Positions 18,863 through 28,604 of a DNA stretch of 64,000 nucleotides are shown here, piece by piece. Under the pieces are notes generated by a model that had not been told where the DNA came from, did no database searches, and saw only the letters and a program-made list of their open reading frames with translations. Each line of letters starts with the position of its first letter. Position 1 is the first letter of the stretch. Origin of the DNA: Xenorhabdus beddingii. Its GTDB lineage: Bacteria; Pseudomonadota; Gammaproteobacteria; Enterobacterales; Enterobacteriaceae. Position numbers and translations under genes: made by a program. The DNA lies in assembly GCF_002127545.1 (NCBI RefSeq), contig NZ_MUBK01000002.1, positions 1 through 64,000 of the forward strand, read 5' to 3'.

Positions 18863-20434
18863 ATGTTTGATATTGTCGAACTGTCACGATTACAGTTTGC
18901 CTTAACTGCCATGTACCATTTTCTGTTCGTGCCATTAACGCTGGGTATGGCGTTTTTGCTTGCGATCATGGAAACGGTATATGTTCTTTCCGGCAAACAA
19001 ATCTATAAAGATATGACAAAATTCTGGGGTAAGTTATTCGGTATTAACTTTGCCTTGGGTGTCGCAACGGGCTTGACCATGGAGTTCCAGTTCGGAACTA
19101 ACTGGTCATATTTTTCACATTATGTCGGTGATATTTTCGGTGCGCCGCTGGCCATTGAAGGTCTGATGGCATTCTTCCTCGAATCCACATTCGTTGGCCT
19201 GTTTTTCTTCGGCTGGGATCGCTTGAGTAAGAAACAACATTTGGCGGTTACCTGGCTGGTTGCACTAGGCTCTAACTTCTCTGCATTGTGGATCCTGGTT
19301 GCGAATGGTTGGATGCAAAACCCGATTGCCTCTGATTTCAACTTCGAAACCATGCGAATGGAAATGGTGAGCTTCAGTGAACTGGTACTTAACCCCGTTG
19401 CTCAGGTGAAATTTGTCCATACTGTTGCTGCGGGTTATGTCACTGGCGCCATTTTTGTATTGGGCATCAGTTCTTATTATCTGCTCAAGGGACGTGATTT
19501 GGCGTTTGCCAAACGTTCTTTCGCCATTGCTGCAAGTTTTGGTATGGCTGCGATACTGTCTGTCATTGTCCTGGGTGATGAATCCGGGTATGAAATGGGG
19601 GACGTGCAGAAAACTAAATTGGCTGCGATTGAAGCAGAATGGGAAACTCAGCCCCCGCCGGCTTCATTCACACTGATTGGTCTTCCTGATCAAGACAAAA
19701 TGGAAAACAAATATTCCATCCAAATTCCTTATGTCTTAGGTCTGATTGCCACTCGCTCTACAGATACCCCCGTTGTGGGTCTGCGTGATTTGATGAGTCA
19801 GCATGAACAGCGTATCCGTAACGGTATCAAGGCGTATGAACTGCTGGAAGAGTTGCGTTCGGGCAATATTGATCCCCATGTTCGTAGCGCGTTCAACGAA
19901 AGCAAGAAAGATCTTGGTTACGGTATGCTCGTGAAACGTTACACCGAAAACGTCACTGATGCGACCGAAGCGCAGATCAAAGCTGCCGTGAAAGACTCGA
20001 TTCCTCGTGTAGCACCGCTCTACTTTGCATTCCGTATCATGGTTGCCGCAGGTTTTATCATGCTGCTGATCATTGGTTTGTCATTCCTGAGCGTTGTCCG
20101 TAACCGTATCGGCCAGTATAAATGGCTGCTGCGTGCGGCATTGTTCAGTATTCCATTACCGTGGATTGCCGTTGAAGCGGGTTGGTTTGTTGCAGAATAT
20201 GGCCGCCAGCCTTGGGCAATCGGTGAAGTTCTGCCAACCGCTGTAGCAGCTTCAACACGCAGTGTTGGCGACCTCATCTTCTCAATGGTACTGATTTGTG
20301 GTCTGTACACCTTGTTCTTGATCGCAGAGATGTTTTTGATGTTCAAATTCGCCCGTCTTGGCCCAAGCAGCCTTAAGACCGGACGTTACCATTTTGAACA
20401 AAAAACAGTTTCTTCAGCGAACAATATTGAGTAA
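18863..20434 (+). CDS. cydA: cytochrome bd-I ubiquinol oxidase subunit I
   Basis: CydA is the quinol-oxidising subunit of the high-affinity bd oxidase in the inner membrane. The 523-residue protein has about nine helices. It carries [21 protein letters not shown] with the heme b595 His, METVYV, and the [12 protein letters not shown] motif. The periplasmic Q-loop follows [12 protein letters not shown], a segment containing the Lys and Glu of the quinol site. It has a strong AAGGAGT ribosome site. It is followed after 14 bp by cydB. Confidence 0.98.
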   Translation: MFDIVELSRLQFALTAMYHFLFVPLTLGMAFLLAIMETVYVLSGKQIYKDMTKFWGKLFGINFALGVATGLTMEFQFGTNWSYFSHYVGDIFGAPLAIEGLMAFFLESTFVGLFFFGWDRLSKKQHLAVTWLVALGSNFSALWILVANGWMQNPIASDFNFETMRMEMVSFSELVLNPVAQVKFVHTVAAGYVTGAIFVLGISSYYLLKGRDLAFAKRSFAIAASFGMAAILSVIVLGDESGYEMGDVQKTKLAAIEAEWETQPPPASFTLIGLPDQDKMENKYSIQIPYVLGLIATRSTDTPVVGLRDLMSQHEQRIRNGIKAYELLEELRSGNIDPHVRSAFNESKKDLGYGMLVKRYTENVTDATEAQIKAAVKDSIPRVAPLYFAFRIMVAAGFIMLLIIGLSFLSVVRNRIGQYKWLLRAALFSIPLPWIAVEAGWFVAEYGRQPWAIGEVLPTAVAASTRSVGDLIFSMVLICGLYTLFLIAEMFLMFKFARLGPSSLKTGRYHFEQKTVSSANNIE

Positions 20435-20448
20435 GCAGGAGTCCACTT

Positions 20449-21588
20449 ATGCTTGATTATGATGTATTACGATTTATATGGTGGCTGCTGATTGGTGTGT
20501 TGCTGATCGGTTTCACAGTGACTGATGGTTTTGATATGGGAGTCGGTATCCTGTTGAAAATCATTGGTAAAAATGATACCGAACGCCGCATCATGATTAA
20601 CTCAGTTGCTCCACACTGGGATGGTAACCAAGTTTGGCTAATTACCGCCGGTGGTGCCCTGTTTGCGGCATGGCCCATGGTATATGCTGCCGCTTTCTCT
20701 GGTTTCTATGTGGCAATGATTCTGGTATTGGCCGCGCTATTTTTCCGTCCGGTGGGTTTTGATTACCGCTCTAAGCTGGAAAATAGCAGATGGCGCAATA
20801 TGTGGGATTGGGGACTGGTTATTGGTAGCTTTGTACCGGCTCTGGTTATTGGCGTCGCATTTGGTAACTTATTGCAAGGTGTTCCTCTGGCGGTGGATTC
20901 CTACCTGCGCGTTTCCTATGAAGGTTCGTTCTTTGGCTTGTTGAACCCTTATGGTCTGCTGGCGGGTGTGATTAGCCTGATGATGATCGTGACACAAGGT
21001 GCAACTTACCTGCAAATGCGTACAACTGGCGAATTGCATCTGCGTTCCCGCACAGCGACTCAGGTTTGTGCAGCGATAACGGCAGTGGCATTCCTATTGG
21101 CCGGGATATGGCTGATTTATGGTATTGATGGCTATGTTGTAACCGGTGGACTGGAGACAACGGCACCCTCCAACCCACTGCATAAAGAAGTTGTTCAGCA
21201 GGCCGGTGCATGGCTGACTAACTTTAATCACTATCCGATCCTGTGGGCAATACCGGCATTGGGTGTGGTTCTCCCCCTGTTGACGATGCTGGCAACCCGA
21301 TTGGATAAAGGAGCTTGGGCATTTCTGTTCTCATCACTGACAGTCGCTTGCATTATTCTGACTTCAGGTATTGCCATGTTCCCGTTTGTGATGCCATCAA
21401 GCCTTAATCCGAATGTTAGCCTGACTATGTGGGATGCAACATCCAGTCAGTGGACGTTGCAAATTATGTTCGTTGTTGCGCTCATCTTCGTTCCTATTGT
21501 GTTGTCTTACACCATTTGGTGTTACTACAAAACGTTTGGGCGTTTGGATAAAAACTATATTGAAAACAACAAACACTCGCTGTATTAA
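20449..21588 (+). CDS. cydB: cytochrome bd-I ubiquinol oxidase subunit II
   Basis: CydB is the second large subunit of the bd oxidase and stabilises the heme groups held by CydA. The 379-residue protein has about eight to nine membrane helices. Conserved blocks are the N-terminal GFTVTDGFDMGVGIL and then NSVAPHWDGNQVWLITAGGALFAAWP. It lies 14 bp after cydA and 11 bp before cydX. Confidence 0.98.
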   Translation: MLDYDVLRFIWWLLIGVLLIGFTVTDGFDMGVGILLKIIGKNDTERRIMINSVAPHWDGNQVWLITAGGALFAAWPMVYAAAFSGFYVAMILVLAALFFRPVGFDYRSKLENSRWRNMWDWGLVIGSFVPALVIGVAFGNLLQGVPLAVDSYLRVSYEGSFFGLLNPYGLLAGVISLMMIVTQGATYLQMRTTGELHLRSRTATQVCAAITAVAFLLAGIWLIYGIDGYVVTGGLETTAPSNPLHKEVVQQAGAWLTNFNHYPILWAIPALGVVLPLLTMLATRLDKGAWAFLFSSLTVACIILTSGIAMFPFVMPSSLNPNVSLTMWDATSSQWTLQIMFVVALIFVPIVLSYTIWCYYKTFGRLDKNYIENNKHSLY

Positions 21589-21599
21589 GGAGCATAGGC

Positions 21600-21716
21600 A
21601 TGTGGTATTTTGCTTGGATTCTCGGAACGCTCTTGGCGTGTAGTTTCGCTGTCATTGCGGCTTTGGCACTTGAGCATAATGAATCAGAAAAAGCGACTGA
21701 GAGTGACGAAAAATAA
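21600..21716 (+). CDS. cydX: cytochrome bd-I oxidase small subunit
   Basis: A 38-residue single-helix protein starting MWYFAWILGTLLACSF and ending with a charged tail. It matches CydX (YbgT), which is required for stable bd oxidase. It has AAGGAG upstream of its ATG. Its TAA overlaps the ATG of ybgE (TAATG). Confidence 0.95.
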   Translation: MWYFAWILGTLLACSFAVIAALALEHNESEKATESDEK

Positions 21717-22003
21717 TGTTGGCTGATAGATGCTACCAACTGATGGATAAGGGCTTGTTGAGGGCCCTTATCCTCATCATGGCATTGGCACTTGCTTCAT
21801 GTGTATTCTGGGAGCCAGCGCGTTTTGCTGCCAACACCAGTTCATTGCAGATATGGCAAGGTATCTTATTGGTCTGGGCAGTCTGTTCTGGTATCACTTT
21901 TGGTGTCGGATTTCACCCTAAGCGTATTATTTGGCACTTGTTTTTTCACCCGTTACCTGCATTTTTCATTCTTCTTTTTGGCTTATACCATTTCTTTAAG
22001 TAA
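21716..22003 (+). CDS. ybgE: cyd operon protein YbgE
   Basis: A 95-residue inner-membrane protein with three predicted helices. It has the family blocks MDKGLLRALILIMALALASC and FGVGFHPKRIIWHLFFHPLP. Its role in the cyd operon is not defined. The ATG overlaps the cydX stop, so translation is coupled. A terminator follows. Confidence 0.93.
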   Translation: MLADRCYQLMDKGLLRALILIMALALASCVFWEPARFAANTSSLQIWQGILLVWAVCSGITFGVGFHPKRIIWHLFFHPLPAFFILLFGLYHFFK

Positions 22004-22015
22004 ACTAATTATAAT

Positions 22016-22046
22016 TTTATAGGCCGTTGGCCTATAAATTTTTTTT
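22016..22046 (+). terminator. terminator after ybgE
   Basis: TTTATAGGCC, loop GTT, GGCCTATAAA, then a run of T. It separates the cyd operon from ybgC-tolQRA. Confidence 0.9.
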
Positions 22047-22117
22047 ACTGACAAGTCATTCCAAAGCGCTATTGTCTTGAGTATAGTGACAGCGTCAATT
22101 CGCCGAATTAGGATTAT

Positions 22118-22522
22118 ATGATTAATATGTTATTCCGTTGGCCTATCCGTGTTTACTATGAAGACACTGATGCTAGTGGTGTAGTCTATCACGCTCGATA
22201 TTTGGCTTTTTACGAAAGAGCCCGTACAGAAATGCTGCGTGAAAAAGGTTTTCACCAACAGTATATGTTAGATCAGCAAGTTGGCTTTGTTGTCAGCCGC
22301 ATGACTATTGACTATCGGAAACCAGCAAAACTGGATGATAAGCTGGTTGTTGAAAGCGAAATTACGAATATTCGTGGCGCTTCTCTGACATTTATTCAAC
22401 AAATTATTGATTGCAATGACATCGTTGTCAGCAGCGCAGAATGCTTGGTTGTCTGCGTGAATTCATCTCAAATGAAGCCGATTGCGCTTCCAAAGTCTAT
22501 TGTCGCGGAGTTTAAGCAGTGA
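22118..22522 (+). CDS. ybgC: acyl-CoA thioester hydrolase YbgC
   Basis: A hot-dog-fold thioesterase of 134 residues that acts on acyl-CoA or acyl-ACP and is always linked to the tol genes. The catalytic Asp is in [25 protein letters not shown] (near residue 18). The C-terminus [12 protein letters not shown] matches E. coli. It overlaps tolQ by 4 bp (GTGA). Confidence 0.96.
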   Translation: MINMLFRWPIRVYYEDTDASGVVYHARYLAFYERARTEMLREKGFHQQYMLDQQVGFVVSRMTIDYRKPAKLDDKLVVESEITNIRGASLTFIQQIIDCNDIVVSSAECLVVCVNSSQMKPIALPKSIVAEFKQ

Positions 22523-23208
22523 CTGACATGAACATCCTTGATTTATTTCTTAAGGCCGGTTTTTTAGTGCAGTTGATCATGTTAATTTTGATCGGCTTTT
22601 CTATCGCCTCTTGGGCAATCATTATCCAACGGACAAAGGTTCTTAATGCGGCAAGTCGTGAGGCGGAAGCATTTGAAGATAAATTCTGGTCGGGTATTGA
22701 GTTATCACGTCTTTTTAAGGAAAGTCAGTCACGCCGTGATTCGCTAACTGGCACCGAACAGATTTTCCATGCGGGTTTTAAAGAATTTGCCCGGTTGCAT
22801 CAGGCAAATAACCATGCCCCAGAAGCGGTTATCACAGGAACTTCCCGTGCCATGCGCATTTCCCTCAACCGTGAATTGGAAACATTGGAAAACCACATTC
22901 CGTTTCTGGGAACAGTCGGTTCCATCAGCCCTTATATTGGTCTGTTTGGTACAGTCTGGGGGATCATGCATGCCTTTATCGCCTTGGGTGCAGTAAAACA
23001 GGCAACCCTGCAAATGGTTGCCCCCGGTATTGCGGAAGCCCTGATTGCAACCGCTATCGGCTTATTTGCGGCTATTCCTGCGGTGATGGCGTATAACCGC
23101 TTGAACCAGCGTGTTAACAAATTAGAGCAAACTTACGATAACTTTATGGAAGAATTTTTGGCCATTCTGCACCGTCAGGCCTTTGCTTCCAATACCAGTA
23201 AATCGTGA
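22519..23208 (+). CDS. tolQ: Tol-Pal system inner-membrane protein TolQ
   Basis: TolQ forms the proton channel with TolR and drives TolA, which keeps the outer membrane drawn in at division. The 229-residue protein has three membrane helices and the ExbB/MotA-type segment [20 protein letters not shown]. The GTG start overlaps the ybgC stop and gives the N-terminus [14 protein letters not shown], as in E. coli. Confidence 0.97.
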   Translation: MTDMNILDLFLKAGFLVQLIMLILIGFSIASWAIIIQRTKVLNAASREAEAFEDKFWSGIELSRLFKESQSRRDSLTGTEQIFHAGFKEFARLHQANNHAPEAVITGTSRAMRISLNRELETLENHIPFLGTVGSISPYIGLFGTVWGIMHAFIALGAVKQATLQMVAPGIAEALIATAIGLFAAIPAVMAYNRLNQRVNKLEQTYDNFMEEFLAILHRQAFASNTSKS

Positions 23209-23232
23209 TAAATAGTCAGGGGAACTCAGCGA

Positions 23233-23664
23233 ATGGCGCGCACTCGTAGTCGCAAACGTGAGCTAAAATCCGAGATCAATATCGTCCCCTTGCTGGACGT
23301 GTTGCTGGTATTGTTGCTGATCTTCATGGCAACAGCACCGATTATCACGCAAAGTGTAGAAGTCGATTTACCCGAGGCGGTGGATTCAAAAACAGTTTCT
23401 AGCTCTGATAATCCACCGGTCATTGTAGAAGTTTCTGGGGTAGGGCAGTACAGCATGGTCGTGAACCAGGAACGTTTGGAATTATTACCTGAACAGCAAA
23501 TCGTTGCTGAAGCCCAAACCTTGATGAAAGCCAATCCGAAAACGGTTTTCTTGATTGGTGGTTCTAAGGATGTCCCTTATGATGAAATCATCAAGGCGCT
23601 GAATATGCTTCATCAGGCGGGTGTAAAATCGGTGGGTTTAATGACCCAGCCTATTGGGGCCTGA
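23233..23664 (+). CDS. tolR: Tol-Pal system protein TolR
   Basis: A 143-residue ExbD-like protein with one N-terminal helix. The proton-carrying Asp is in INIVPLLDVLLVLLLIFMAT (residue ~24). The periplasmic domain ends in LNMLHQAGVKSVGLMTQPIG. It lies 24 bp after tolQ. Confidence 0.97.
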   Translation: MARTRSRKRELKSEINIVPLLDVLLVLLLIFMATAPIITQSVEVDLPEAVDSKTVSSSDNPPVIVEVSGVGQYSMVVNQERLELLPEQQIVAEAQTLMKANPKTVFLIGGSKDVPYDEIIKALNMLHQAGVKSVGLMTQPIGA

Positions 23665-23690
23665 TGGCGGCTATCACTTAAAGTTTCTGG

Positions 23691-24806
23691 ATGTCGAGTG
23701 TGGGAAAGACAAGCGAACAAAACAATAAGCTGAATCGCGCCATTATTATTTCGGTAATATTGCACGTTCTCCTGATCGGGTTTCTGATTTGGGGTTCTTT
23801 AGTGCAAAAAACAGAAATGGGCGGCGGCGGACAAGACGGTTCTGTCATTGATGCGGTGATGGTCGATCCGAGTGCGGTTGCCCAGCAATATAACCAGCAG
23901 CAACAGCAGCAGGCCAATGCAAGGTTAGCTGAACAGCAGCGGAAGAAGAAAGCTGAACAGCAAGCCGCTGAATTGCGGGCAAAACAAGCTGAGGAACAGG
24001 AACGCTTGAAGGTTGCTGAAGAAGAGCGAATTAAAGCACAACAGGCGGCTGAGGCTCTGAAAAAACAGGCTGATGAATCTGCCACGAAAGCGCGTGAAGA
24101 GCAGATGCAAGCTGATGCCGCGGCTGCCAAAGCGCGTGAAGAGCAGAAACAGGCGGAAGAAGCGGCTGCAAAAGCACAGGCAGAAAAAGAAAGGATTCTA
24201 AAAGAACAAGCTGAGGCTCGGCAGAAAGCGGAAGCCCAGGCGAAGAAAGAAGCCGAAGAAGCAGTAAAACGCAAAGCGGAAGCGGAGGCAAAAGCTAAAG
24301 CGGAAGCAGAAACTAAGGCTAAGGCAGCCGCCGAAGCCAAAGTAAAAGCGGAAGAGGAAGCTAAGGCTAAGGCTGCGGCGGAAGCCAAAGCTAAGGCAAA
24401 ATCAAAAGCCAAGGCAGAAGAAGCAAAACAGGCTCAGGCGGTTGATGATCTGTTAGGTGGCTTGACGTCCAACTCGCCTAAACAGGGTGGGGCGACTGCC
24501 GCTGGAAAAGGTGGTGGTAAGAAAAGCGGCCCTTCAGATGCGGATATCAATAATTACAAGGGGCAGATTCAGTCTGCAATCCAGCAGAATTTTCGTGACC
24601 CAGACTTGTATATCGGTCGTACCTGTGAATTAAAGATAAAACTGGCATCAGACGGATTGCTGATTGATATCGCAACAGGATCAGGTGATCCCGCGTTATG
24701 CAGGGCGGCGCTTGCGGCGGCTAGTCAGACGAAAATGCCACGTCCGCCAAGCAAAGAGATTTATGAGCATTTCAAGAGTTTCACACTAGACTTTAAGCCG
24801 AAGTAA
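23691..24806 (+). CDS. tolA: Tol-Pal system protein TolA
   Basis: TolA spans the periplasm and links TolQR to Pal and TolB. The 371-residue protein has an N-terminal membrane helix with the SVILHVLLIGFL segment, including the conserved Ser-His. A long Ala/Lys/Glu helix follows (about residues 65-250; many AEAKAKAE repeats), then a C-terminal globular domain with one Cys pair (TCEL and ALCRAAL). The repeat-rich DNA of the helix probably varies in length between strains. Confidence 0.97.
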   Translation: MSSVGKTSEQNNKLNRAIIISVILHVLLIGFLIWGSLVQKTEMGGGGQDGSVIDAVMVDPSAVAQQYNQQQQQQANARLAEQQRKKKAEQQAAELRAKQAEEQERLKVAEEERIKAQQAAEALKKQADESATKAREEQMQADAAAAKAREEQKQAEEAAAKAQAEKERILKEQAEARQKAEAQAKKEAEEAVKRKAEAEAKAKAEAETKAKAAAEAKVKAEEEAKAKAAAEAKAKAKSKAKAEEAKQAQAVDDLLGGLTSNSPKQGGATAAGKGGGKKSGPSDADINNYKGQIQSAIQQNFRDPDLYIGRTCELKIKLASDGLLIDIATGSGDPALCRAALAAASQTKMPRPPSKEIYEHFKSFTLDFKPK

Positions 24807-24974
24807 GGTAAATATTTGGTAGAGAAACGTTATTTGCCAGATGAGGCTTCGAATAATTTATATATACAAACAAAATTATTAGATTTTATTTAGGTATCTA
24901 GTTTTGTTTGTTAGCGTTTGTTAGAATCCGGCGATTATTGCGGACAGACAAAAGATCGCGATAAGGGAGAGATG

Positions 24975-26282
24975 ATGAAGCATGCTTTTAAACCGATGTT
25001 TAAAGTCGTACTGGGCTTTTTAATGATGTGGGCAGCCGTTGCCCATGCCGAAGTTCGCATTGAAATTACACAGGGTGTTGATTCTGCTCGTCCTATTGGG
25101 ATTGTCCCATTTAAATGGACAGGGGCAGGTGATGCTCCGGAAGCTATTGGTTCAATTGTAGCTGCAGATTTGAGGAATAGTGGAAAATTTAATCCAATCG
25201 ATCCCTCTCGTATGCCGCAACAGCCAACAACGGCATCAGAGGTAACACCTGCCGCATGGACTGCTCTTGGTATAGATTCAGTGGTTGTTGGGCATATTCA
25301 GCCAGGTGCGAATGGTAAATTCCTTGTTTCGTACCAGCTTGTTGACGTTGCCGGTGCACCAGGAACGGTGTTGGCACAGGAACAATTCCCGGTTGAAAAA
25401 AAATGGTTGCGCTATGCAGCACACACCGTCAGTGATCAGGTATTTGAAAAACTGACCGGTATTAAGGGGGCGTTTCGTACCCGTTTAGCGTATGTCGTCA
25501 AAAATACCAGTGCGGGTAAATATCCGTATGAGCTGCGTGTTGCGGATTATGATGGCTATAACCAATTTACCGTACATCGCTCACCAGAACCGTTGATGTC
25601 ACCCGCTTGGTCGCCAGATGCTTCCAAACTTGCCTATGTGACATTTGAAAGCGGTCGTTCTGCACTGGTTATTCAAACGCTGACAACCGGTGCTGTACGT
25701 CAGGTCGCCTCGTTCCCGCGTCATAACGGAGCGCCTGCATTTTCCCCGGATGGGACTAAACTGGCCTTTGCGTTATCTAAAACAGGCAGTTTGAATCTTT
25801 ATCTGATGGATTTAGCTTCCGGTCAAATCCGTCAGGTTACCGATGGCCGCAGTAATAATACTGAGCCAAGCTGGATGCCGGATAGCCAGACACTGGTCTA
25901 TACCTCTGACCAGGGCGGTCGTCCGCAGTTATACAAAATCGATATTAATGGCGGTGCTCCACAACGCTTAACTTGGGAAGGATCACAGAACCAAGATGCA
26001 GATGTTAGCTCTGACGGTAGTTTTATCGTGATGGTTAGCTCGGCAAGTGGCAGTCAGCATATCGCCAAGCAGGATCTGGCAACGGGATCTGTCCAAATTT
26101 TGACGGATACGTTTCTGGATGAAACGCCGAGTATCGCACCTAATGGCACTATGGTGATTTATAGCTCCACTCAAGGGTGGGGAACTGTATTGCAGCTAGT
26201 TTCGACTGATGGGCGTTTCAAAGCGCGTCTTCCGGCAACCGATGGACAGGTAAAATCTCCTGCCTGGTCGCCGTATCTGTGA
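24975..26282 (+). CDS. tolB: Tol-Pal system beta-propeller protein TolB
   Basis: A periplasmic protein of 435 residues that binds Pal and TolA. It has a signal peptide ([20 protein letters not shown], cut after AHA) and the mature TolA-box N-terminus EVRIEITQG. An alpha/beta domain comes next, then a six-bladed propeller with repeats such as [13 protein letters not shown] and [13 protein letters not shown]. The ATG at 24975 follows AAGGGAGAG; a second in-frame ATG sits directly before it. An AT-rich gap of 168 bp after tolA probably holds its own promoter. Confidence 0.97.
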   Translation: MKHAFKPMFKVVLGFLMMWAAVAHAEVRIEITQGVDSARPIGIVPFKWTGAGDAPEAIGSIVAADLRNSGKFNPIDPSRMPQQPTTASEVTPAAWTALGIDSVVVGHIQPGANGKFLVSYQLVDVAGAPGTVLAQEQFPVEKKWLRYAAHTVSDQVFEKLTGIKGAFRTRLAYVVKNTSAGKYPYELRVADYDGYNQFTVHRSPEPLMSPAWSPDASKLAYVTFESGRSALVIQTLTTGAVRQVASFPRHNGAPAFSPDGTKLAFALSKTGSLNLYLMDLASGQIRQVTDGRSNNTEPSWMPDSQTLVYTSDQGGRPQLYKIDINGGAPQRLTWEGSQNQDADVSSDGSFIVMVSSASGSQHIAKQDLATGSVQILTDTFLDETPSIAPNGTMVIYSSTQGWGTVLQLVSTDGRFKARLPATDGQVKSPAWSPYL

Positions 26283-26324
26283 TGCATAATAATATGTATG
26301 GCAAACTATAAAAGGATCAAAGAG

Positions 26325-26831
26325 ATGCAACTGAACAAAGTGCTAAAAGGGCTGATGTTAGCTTTACCGATCATGGCCGTAGCAGCATGCAGCACTAACA
26401 AAAATGGCAACAATGATCAGTCTGGTGTAGGCACTGTTGATAATTCTTCTAAAGCAGCAGGTCTGTCTGCTGAAGAATTAGCACGTCAGCAGATGCAAGA
26501 GCTGCAAAACAACAATATCGTATACTTCGGTTTCGATAAGTATGATATCAGCAGCGAATTTGCTCAGATTCTGGATGCACACGCTGCATTCCTGCGTACT
26601 AACCCATCTGTTAAAGCTACCATCGAAGGTCATGCAGATGAGCGTGGTACTCCAGAGTATAATATCGCTCTGGGTGAGCGCCGTGCGAACGCAGTGAAAA
26701 TGTATCTGCAAGGCAAAGGTGTTCCTGCTGATCAACTCGCTATCGTTTCTTACGGTAAAGAAAAACCAGCTGTACTTGGCCATGACGAAGCAGCATACGC
26801 GAAAAACCGTCGCGCTGTAATCGTATACTAA
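26325..26831 (+). CDS. pal: peptidoglycan-associated lipoprotein Pal
   Basis: An outer-membrane lipoprotein of 168 residues. The signal peptide [18 protein letters not shown] ends in the lipobox AVAAC. The OmpA-like domain has the peptidoglycan-binding motif [20 protein letters not shown]. The ATG at 26325 has AAAGGATCAAAGAG upstream and matches the E. coli N-terminus, so the longer in-frame start is rejected. Confidence 0.98.
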   Translation: MQLNKVLKGLMLALPIMAVAACSTNKNGNNDQSGVGTVDNSSKAAGLSAEELARQQMQELQNNNIVYFGFDKYDISSEFAQILDAHAAFLRTNPSVKATIEGHADERGTPEYNIALGERRANAVKMYLQGKGVPADQLAIVSYGKEKPAVLGHDEAAYAKNRRAVIVY

Positions 26832-26840
26832 GAGTAATGC

Positions 26841-27614
26841 ATGAACAGTAACTTCAGACGTTATGTGTTGGGTCTGTCGTTATTGGTTGGCGTAGCGGCT
26901 CCTTGGGCCGCTACCGCCCGAGCGCCAATCAGTAATGTCGGCTCAGGCTCCACCGATGAGCGCCTCTCCCAATTAGAGCGTATTTCTGACGCTCACAGCC
27001 AATTGTTAACCCAGCTCCAGCAACAGCTTTCTGATTCTCAACGTGATATCGATACACTCCGTGGTCAAATTCAGGAAAATCAGTATCAGTTAAATCAGAT
27101 TATTGAACGCCAGAAAGATCTTTATCTGCAATTAGATAAAATCATCAATCCGTCAGGTGCGGAAGGTTCAAATTCAGAAAGTAATAATGCTACGCCTTCG
27201 ACACAAACCGACGGTAAACAGCCTGCTGTGCAAGCGACGGGAAGTGAGAAGGGGGATTATGATGCTTCCGTCTCTTTGGCGATTAACACCAAAGAATATG
27301 ATAAGGCGATTGCAGCATTCCAAAATTTCGTCAAAACCTATCCTAAGTCTAAATACTTATCGAATGCCAATTATTGGTTAGGGCAGTTGAATTACAACAA
27401 AGGTAAGAAAGACGACGCAGCGTACTATTTTGCGACTGTGGTAAAAGATTACCCCAAATCACAGAAAAGCAGTGATTCCCTGTATAAAGTGGGTTTGATC
27501 ATGCAGGAAAAAGGCCAGAAAGATAAAGCGAAAGCGGTTTATCAGCAGGTTGTTAAACAATACCCTGGTACTAATGCGGCAAAAATGGCCGAGAAAAAAC
27601 TTTCTGGGAAGTAA
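26841..27614 (+). CDS. cpoB: cell division coordinator CpoB (YbgF)
   Basis: A periplasmic protein of 257 residues that couples peptidoglycan synthesis with outer-membrane constriction through TolA. It has a signal peptide (ending near ATARA), a Gln-rich coiled coil (about residues 40-100, LTQLQQQLSDSQ), a Ser/Thr-rich linker, and a C-terminal TPR domain (YPKSKYLSNANYWLGQLNYN). It lies 9 bp after pal. Confidence 0.96.
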   Translation: MNSNFRRYVLGLSLLVGVAAPWAATARAPISNVGSGSTDERLSQLERISDAHSQLLTQLQQQLSDSQRDIDTLRGQIQENQYQLNQIIERQKDLYLQLDKIINPSGAEGSNSESNNATPSTQTDGKQPAVQATGSEKGDYDASVSLAINTKEYDKAIAAFQNFVKTYPKSKYLSNANYWLGQLNYNKGKKDDAAYYFATVVKDYPKSQKSSDSLYKVGLIMQEKGQKDKAKAVYQQVVKQYPGTNAAKMAEKKLSGK

Positions 27615-27616
27615 TT

Positions 27617-27657
27617 ATTATCCCCGAAAGGTCATTTATCGGTCTTTTTGGGGATAA
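27617..27657 (+). terminator. hairpin terminator after cpoB
   Basis: TTATCCCC and GGGGATAA pair around an inner AAAGGTC/GGTCTTT region. It lies right after the cpoB stop and before the tRNA promoter region. Confidence 0.6.
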
Positions 27658-27771
27658 TTGTCTGATTAGTAGGCATTTAAACAAGTTTTATAAAATAAAC
27701 GTTGCGCCACGCTGAGAAATCAGTAATATATGCCGCCGTTGGCAGGGATAACTTGCCAAGCAGATTTAGAT

Positions 27772-27847
27772 GGGTCGTTAGCTCAGTCGGTAGAGCAGTT
27801 GACTTTTAATCAATTGGTCGCAGGTTCGAATCCTGCACGACCCACCA
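27772..27847 (+). tRNA. tRNA-Lys (UUU), copy 1
   Basis: A 76-nt gene with encoded CCA. The acceptor stem is GGGTCGT/ACGACCC, the anticodon loop CTTTTAA gives anticodon UUU, and the T arm is GCAGG-TTCGAAT-CCTGC. It lies where the lysT-valT cluster lies in E. coli (after cpoB). Confidence 0.97.
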
Positions 27848-27878
27848 TTTAAATCCTCAAATCAAGCACTCCTTAGAT

Positions 27879-27954
27879 GGGTCGTTAGCTCAGTCGGTAG
27901 AGCAGTTGACTTTTAATCAATTGGTCGCAGGTTCGAATCCTGCACGACCCACCA
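27879..27954 (+). tRNA. tRNA-Lys (UUU), copy 2
   Basis: Identical to copy 1 over the 76-nt tRNA. The repeat unit from copy 1 to copy 2 is 107 bp, with a spacer carrying ATCCTCAA and TTAGAT. Confidence 0.97.
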
Positions 27955-27984
27955 TCTAACTCCTCAATCAAGTACTCCTTAGAT

Positions 27985-28124
27985 AGGTCGTTAGCTCAGT
28001 CGGTAGAGCCGTTGACTTTTAATCAATGGGTCGCAGGTTCGAGCCGAGCGAAGCGAGACAACGATGCGTGAGCATCGGCCCGAAGGGTGAGGCCGGAGGC
28101 CGAATCATCCTGCACGACCCACCA
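27985..28124 (+). pseudogene. tRNA-Lys pseudogene with 64-bp T-loop insert, unit 1
   Basis: This copy matches the intact tRNA-Lys but starts AGGTCG (first acceptor pair lost) and has AGCAGTTG changed to AGCCGTTG. After GGTTCGA in the T-loop a 64-bp block is inserted, and then ATCCTGC closes the T stem and CGACCCACCA follows. The insert holds CGATGC-GTGA-GCATCG, CCC-GAA-GGG and GGCC-GGA-GGCC mini-hairpins, and the mirror-symmetric GAGCGAAGCGAG. Confidence 0.85.
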
Positions 28125-28155
28125 TCTAAATCCTCAAATCAAGTACTCCTTAGAT

Positions 28156-28295
28156 AGGTCGTTAGCTCAGTCGGTAGAGCCGTTGGCTTTTAATCAATGG
28201 GACGCAGGTTCGAGCCGAGCGAAGCGAGACAACGATGCGTGAGCATCGGCCCGAAGGGTGAGGCCGGAGGCCGAATCATCCTGCACGACCCACCA
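28156..28295 (+). pseudogene. tRNA-Lys pseudogene with 64-bp T-loop insert, unit 2
   Basis: Unit 2 of the 171-bp tandem repeat. Compared with unit 1 the anticodon stem has GTTGG instead of GTTGA, and GGGTCGC reads GGGACGC. The 64-bp insert is the same. Confidence 0.85.
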
Positions 28296-28326
28296 TCTAA
28301 ATCCTCAAATCAAGTACTCCTTAGAT

Positions 28327-28466
28327 AGGTCGTTAGCTCAGTCGGTAGAGCCGTTGGCTTTTAATCAATGGGTCGCAGGTTCGAGCCGAGCGAAGCGAGA
28401 CAACGATGCGTGAGCATCGGCCCGAAGGGTGATGCCGGAGGCCGAATCATCCTGCACGACCCACCA
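28327..28466 (+). pseudogene. tRNA-Lys pseudogene with 64-bp T-loop insert, unit 3
   Basis: Unit 3 of the 171-bp repeat. It differs from unit 2 at a couple of positions, including GATGCCGG for GAGGCCGG in the insert. The spacing of 171 bp is kept exactly. Confidence 0.85.
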
Positions 28467-28497
28467 TCTAAATCCTCAAATCAAGTACTCCTTAGAT

Positions 28498-28604
28498 GGG
28501 GCGTTAGCTCAGTCAGTAGAGCCGTTGGCTTTTAATCAATGGGTCGCAGGTTCGAGCCGAGCGAAGCGAGACAACGATGCGTGAGCATCGGCCCGAAGGG
28601 TGAG
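28498..28604 (+). pseudogene. tRNA-Lys pseudogene, unit 4, truncated in the insert
   Basis: Unit 4 begins GGGGCGTTAGCTCAG. It runs through the anticodon and the T-loop insert as far as GGCCCGAAGGGTGAG, then breaks off into unrelated DNA with a toxin-gene remnant on the other strand. The T stem 3' half and acceptor 3' end are missing. Confidence 0.85.

Noticed and set aside
23678-24412. 244-codon minus-strand Ala/Ser-rich reading frame
   Set aside because: It is antisense to the repetitive Ala/Lys/Glu helix of tolA. Such low-complexity GC-rich codons leave the opposite strand free of stops.
27985-28604. CRISPR-like array
   Set aside because: The direct repeats are whole tRNA-derived units of 171 bp with identical inserts rather than short repeats with variable spacers, and there are no cas genes.
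27985-28604. rtT-type repeats as in the E. coli tyrT operon
   Set aside because: The period is similar, but here each unit holds a near-complete tRNA with an internal insert, not only a tRNA 3' end.
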